Both the position numbers and the translations under genes were made by a program. From contig NZ_BJDF01000015.1 of assembly GCF_005404815.1 (NCBI RefSeq), positions 1 to 64,000 on the forward strand: 64,000 nt of DNA, in the 5' to 3' direction. Below the pieces are notes generated by a model. That model made no database searches. It was given only the letters and a program-made list of their open reading frames with translations, and was not told the origin of the DNA. Positions 61,542-64,000 of this stretch are shown here, piece by piece (within the stretch, counting starts at the first letter, position 1; every line of letters starts with the position of its first letter). Source of the DNA: Companilactobacillus huachuanensis. Lineage in GTDB: Bacteria > Bacillota > Bacilli > Lactobacillales > Lactobacillaceae.

Positions 61542-62795
61542 ATTTCAATTCTAGATTTCTTTCTATTAATAGCAATTATTTCTATTTGGGGTACTTTAGT
61601 AATTAATTTAATTTTAACAATTGCGGGCTACACTTGGTATTTGAAAGAATCACCAAAGCCTTCACCAGAGCTGCCAGATAAGCCGCCATTCGTTTCTATC
61701 TTAGTTCCAGCGCACAATGAAGGGATTGTTATTGTCAAAACAGTGTTATCTTTGCTTAGTTTTGATTATCCACAGGATAGGTATGAAATTATTGTTATTA
61801 ATGATAATTCCAGCGACAATTCGGCACAGCTTTTGAGTAATCTACAAGATGAATTTACTAACAAGCGTCTTAAAGTGATTAATACTGACAAGACTAATGG
61901 TGGAAAGGGTAAATCCAATGCGTTAAATATAGGCTTGAAATATGCTAAAGGCAGTGTGATTTCCATTTATGATGCGGATAATACGCCAGAAGCACCAGCT
62001 TTAAGGATTTTAGTTGCCGAATTGTTGGCAAATGATAAATTAGCGGCAGTGATTGGAAAGTTCCGAACTCGTAATAAAAATGCCTCTTTACTAACGCGTT
62101 TTATCAATATTGAGACCTTATCCTTTCAATGGATGGCACAAGCAGGTCGACAACAACTATTTAAATTATGTACGATTCCAGGAACAAATTATGTTATTCG
62201 GCGTAGTGTGATTGAAAAGGTTGGAGGCTGGGATGTTAAGGCATTGGCTGAAGATACTGAAATCAGTTTTCGAGTTTATCAAATGGGGTATCGAATTAAA
62301 TTTCAACCTCGAGCGGTAACGTGGGAACAAGAACCACAAACGCTCGATGTTTGGTTTCATCAACGTAAACGGTGGGTCGAAGGAAATATTTATGTAATTG
62401 TAAAAAATGCCAAACTCTTATTTCAAAAAAAGGGACGACCTATTAGATTTGACTTGCTATACTTTTTGTCAGTTTACTTTTTACTGATGACTTCATTGAT
62501 ATTATCAGATACAGTTTTTGTGTTGTCAGTTGCAGGAGTGGCCCATTCTGATTTACAAGGATTTAGTAATTCATTATGGCTTTTTGCAGTTGTCATGTTT
62601 GTAGCAAGTACCTTTTTAACAATTACCACTGAAAAAGGTGAATTAACTTTTGGAAATTTCTTATTAATAATTTTTATGTACTTAGTTTATAGTCAAATGT
62701 GGCTAGCAGTAGCGGCATACGGAATGGTGGGGTATATTCGTGAACAAGTCTTTCATAAACAAGCAAAATGGTATAAGACCAAACGGTATCAATAA
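61542..62795 (+). CDS. BcsA-like family 2 glycosyltransferase (YdaM-like), probable ATT start
   Basis: Processive membrane glycosyltransferase of the cellulose/hyaluronan synthase type. Motifs are INDNSSDN, YDADNTPEA (DXD), LAEDTEISFR (TED) and HQRKRWVEGN (QXXRW). One N-terminal and about three or four C-terminal helices are seen. The only ATG/GTG/TTG start (TTG at 61641) would remove the N-terminal helix and has no ribosome binding site. Instead AGGAGG (61529-61534) lies 7 nt before an in-frame ATT at 61542, from which the helix ISILDFFLLIAIISIW is encoded, giving 417 residues. ATT is known as the start of infC. No PilZ domain is present, so c-di-GMP binding would need another partner. Confidence 0.87.
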   Translation: MSILDFFLLIAIISIWGTLVINLILTIAGYTWYLKESPKPSPELPDKPPFVSILVPAHNEGIVIVKTVLSLLSFDYPQDRYEIIVINDNSSDNSAQLLSNLQDEFTNKRLKVINTDKTNGGKGKSNALNIGLKYAKGSVISIYDADNTPEAPALRILVAELLANDKLAAVIGKFRTRNKNASLLTRFINIETLSFQWMAQAGRQQLFKLCTIPGTNYVIRRSVIEKVGGWDVKALAEDTEISFRVYQMGYRIKFQPRAVTWEQEPQTLDVWFHQRKRWVEGNIYVIVKNAKLLFQKKGRPIRFDLLYFLSVYFLLMTSLILSDTVFVLSVAGVAHSDLQGFSNSLWLFAVVMFVASTFLTITTEKGELTFGNFLLIIFMYLVYSQMWLAVAAYGMVGYIREQVFHKQAKWYKTKRYQ

Positions 62796-63681
62796 GTTTA
62801 TTTACGTGAGCTTACTGTTTATTTTGGGATGTTTAAGCTTTCTTTCTCAAAGTAATGTTGTTCATGCAGCTGACGAATATACATATGTTCAAGACTTTCA
62901 GAATGAAACGACAACTCTATCGGGGAAATCTGTTCAGTCTAATATGTATTTTACAAAGATGGATTATTGGGACATTAAGAAGGCTACATTTAATCTTAAT
63001 TTTCAAATTTCTCAATTGGCTTCAAGACAAACTTCAGATATCACTGTTTCAATTAATGGGGTAAAGTTTGATTCTTTTAGACCTAAGGATGAAACAGGTT
63101 CTCAGTCGCAACAAATTGAGATACCGCTAAATCTATTAAGTGGCACTAATAAGATTCAAATTAATGGTCAAGTTTTAAATCAAGATGGTGACAAAAATTA
63201 TCAGTTACAGCAAACACCTGCAAATTGGTTGACGATTAATCAGGGGTCGAATATAAATTTTGTGTACTCATTAAAACCTGCTGAAAATACTTTACATTCT
63301 TTCTATCATCATTTTTCAGGGCAAGATACTGTTTCATTTCAGCATTCTAAGATTGTGACTAGCAATAACCCAAGCAATGATGAATTGACTGCAAGTATGA
63401 TTGCTCTTTCAGGCGAATCACGTGTGATTTCAACTGATAACGATCAAGTTCATGTTGTAAAAATGAATAACATGCATCCTAACAAGAATGATTATCTGAT
63501 GGTGGTGGCAAAGTATAGTAAATTGCCAGAAAATTTAAAGAAACAAGTCAGTCAAAATGATGTTAAGAATCAAGCTGTTATCAAAACTTATTACACTAAT
63601 GATCGGTACTATTTAATTGTTACGGCCCAAACGGGATCCTTGTTAAAAAAGCAGCTCGTTTTGTGGCAAATGAAGAGTTAA
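62740..63681 (+). CDS. BcsB-like exopolysaccharide subunit, frame-0 part
   Basis: A secreted protein with a signal peptide (GTG start at 62740 with GGTGGGG upstream, helix at about 18-38, cleavage near VHAADE). A beta-rich BcsB/YdaN-like region follows (DITVSINGVKF, LLSGTNKIQINGQV). It overlaps the BcsA-like gene by 56 bp. The frame stops at 63681 after 313 residues, but the family continues: the -1 frame from 63651 carries on with ARFVANEELMNE. The junction is an A_AAA_AAG heptamer. This frame alone would give a truncated product. Confidence 0.8.
   Translation: MNKSFINKQNGIRPNGINKFIYVSLLFILGCLSFLSQSNVVHAADEYTYVQDFQNETTTLSGKSVQSNMYFTKMDYWDIKKATFNLNFQISQLASRQTSDITVSINGVKFDSFRPKDETGSQSQQIEIPLNLLSGTNKIQINGQVLNQDGDKNYQLQQTPANWLTINQGSNINFVYSLKPAENTLHSFYHHFSGQDTVSFQHSKIVTSNNPSNDELTASMIALSGESRVISTDNDQVHVVKMNNMHPNKNDYLMVVAKYSKLPENLKKQVSQNDVKNQAVIKTYYTNDRYYLIVTAQTGSLLKKQLVLWQMKS
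63645..63651 (+). other. A_AAA_AAG slippery heptamer at the bcsB frame junction
   Basis: The heptamer AAAAAAG is in the phase A_AAA_AAG relative to the frame-0 protein (codons TTA AAA AAG). This is the sequence used for -1 frameshifting in dnaX. After a -1 slip the next codon is GCA at 63651, exactly the start of the downstream open frame. A weak GGGA lies about 10 nt upstream. It is equally what a missing A in an A7 run would look like. Confidence 0.6.
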
Positions 63682-64000
63682 TGAATGAAACAGATAAGTC
63701 AACAGAATCAGTGGATGAGACTACGGATACGTTTACCTCGTCCTTACATGATAATGGGCATTATCAATTGACTAGTTCTGAAGATAACGTTCAAGGAGCA
63801 GGACATCGTGAAACCAGTTACTTTATAACTTTACCGAATGATCATACTAATATTAATGATTCATTGATTAAATTAAAGTTTCGTTATAGCAAAAATTTGA
63901 ATTTTAATCGAGCTCTAGCTACGGTATATGTCAATAACACGATTGTTGGCAGTAAGAAATTGAGTTCCGAAAAAGCGGATGGTGATACTATGACTATCAG
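63651..64000 (+). CDS. BcsB-like subunit, -1 frame continuation (cut by window end)
   Basis: Open from GCA at 63651 to the window end (116 codons, no stop): AARFVANEELMNETDK, then NGHYQLTSSEDNVQGAGHRE and TSYFITLPNDHTN. These include strand patterns typical of BcsB (FRYSKNLNFNRALATVYVN). No start codon with a ribosome binding site lies at its beginning, so it is a continuation of the preceding frame, made either by -1 frameshifting or by a single-base deletion in a run of A. Confidence 0.78.

Noticed and set aside
1-64000. CRISPR arrays, prophage and intact insertion sequences
   Set aside because: No evenly spaced direct repeats, no phage structural genes or integrase, and no transposase gene were found; the only mobile-looking units are the non-coding SIR repeats.

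Overview
The window is a low-GC Gram-positive chromosome segment that reads as Lactobacillaceae. Supporting signs are an SMK-box (SAM-III) riboswitch before metK, a T-box before leuS, a perfect CcpA cre site, AGGAGG-type ribosome binding sites, frequent TTG starts and a one-locus acetyl-DAP/lysine pathway. A Companilactobacillus-type species would fit, but that is inference from gene content and not a sequence comparison.

Layout. 1-290: end of an rRNA operon (5S, tRNA-Asn, tRNA-Ser). 0.36-2 kb: VOC protein, small membrane protein, tRNA-Arg. 2-12 kb: lysine/diaminopimelate cluster; dapF and lysC run leftward, and lysA-dapH-dapL-dapA-dapB then patA-asd run rightward behind a lysine riboswitch. 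12.7-17 kb: an MFS-like protein and the anaerobic ribonucleotide reductase genes nrdDG. 17.6-24.9 kb: metal P-type ATPase with a Fur-family box, 3-methyladenine glycosylase, two tRNAs, metK, drug efflux MFS, PAP2 phosphatase. 25-32 kb: glucosaminidase/LysM autolysin, T-box and leuS, MurJ-like flippase, nnrD, tRNA-Leu. 32.6-35 kb: orphan PTS EIIC behind a cre site, YjcQ-like protein, mscL. 36-42.2 kb (minus strand): ABC transporter plus two-component operon (YvfRSTU-like), an alcohol dehydrogenase remnant, an ASCH protein and an OmpR-type two-component pair. 42.9-50 kb: a 28-residue membrane peptide, a YkcB/YkcC-like glycosyltransferase pair, guaC, glnA. 50.2-55.7 kb: mntH-like transporter, a TetR regulator, and a tight acyltransferase-GT8-GT8-acyltransferase operon. 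56.3-57.2 kb: MerR regulator and a hypothetical gene. 57.4 kb to the end: an exopolysaccharide operon resembling Bacillus ydaJ-N / Listeria pss (GH8 lipoprotein, polytopic protein, DUF2334 protein, BcsA-like GT2, BcsB-like protein), cut by the window end.

The most striking non-genic signal is an abundant dispersed repeat of about 320 bp (here called SIR, structured intergenic repeat). It has terminal inverted repeats, an inner 16-26 bp inverted pair, and three internal hairpins whose stems are kept by compensating base changes while their sequences differ. Copies or pieces lie near 1.85, 12.1, 12.4, 17.1, 20.5, 20.7, 29.4, 35.1, 35.6, 39.7, 42.3, 42.6, 45.4, 48.2 and 55.9 kb, always between genes. 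Two full copies appear to be flanked by matching 8-9 bp strings. A second, unrelated family of near-perfect hairpins also recurs.

The exopolysaccharide operon has two translation oddities. The BcsA-like gene has no ATG, GTG or TTG able to include its first membrane helix, but has a strong Shine-Dalgarno placed before an ATT codon. The BcsB-like reading frame is broken exactly at an in-phase A_AAA_AAG heptamer, the dnaX-type -1 slippery sequence, and the -1 frame continues the protein to the window end.
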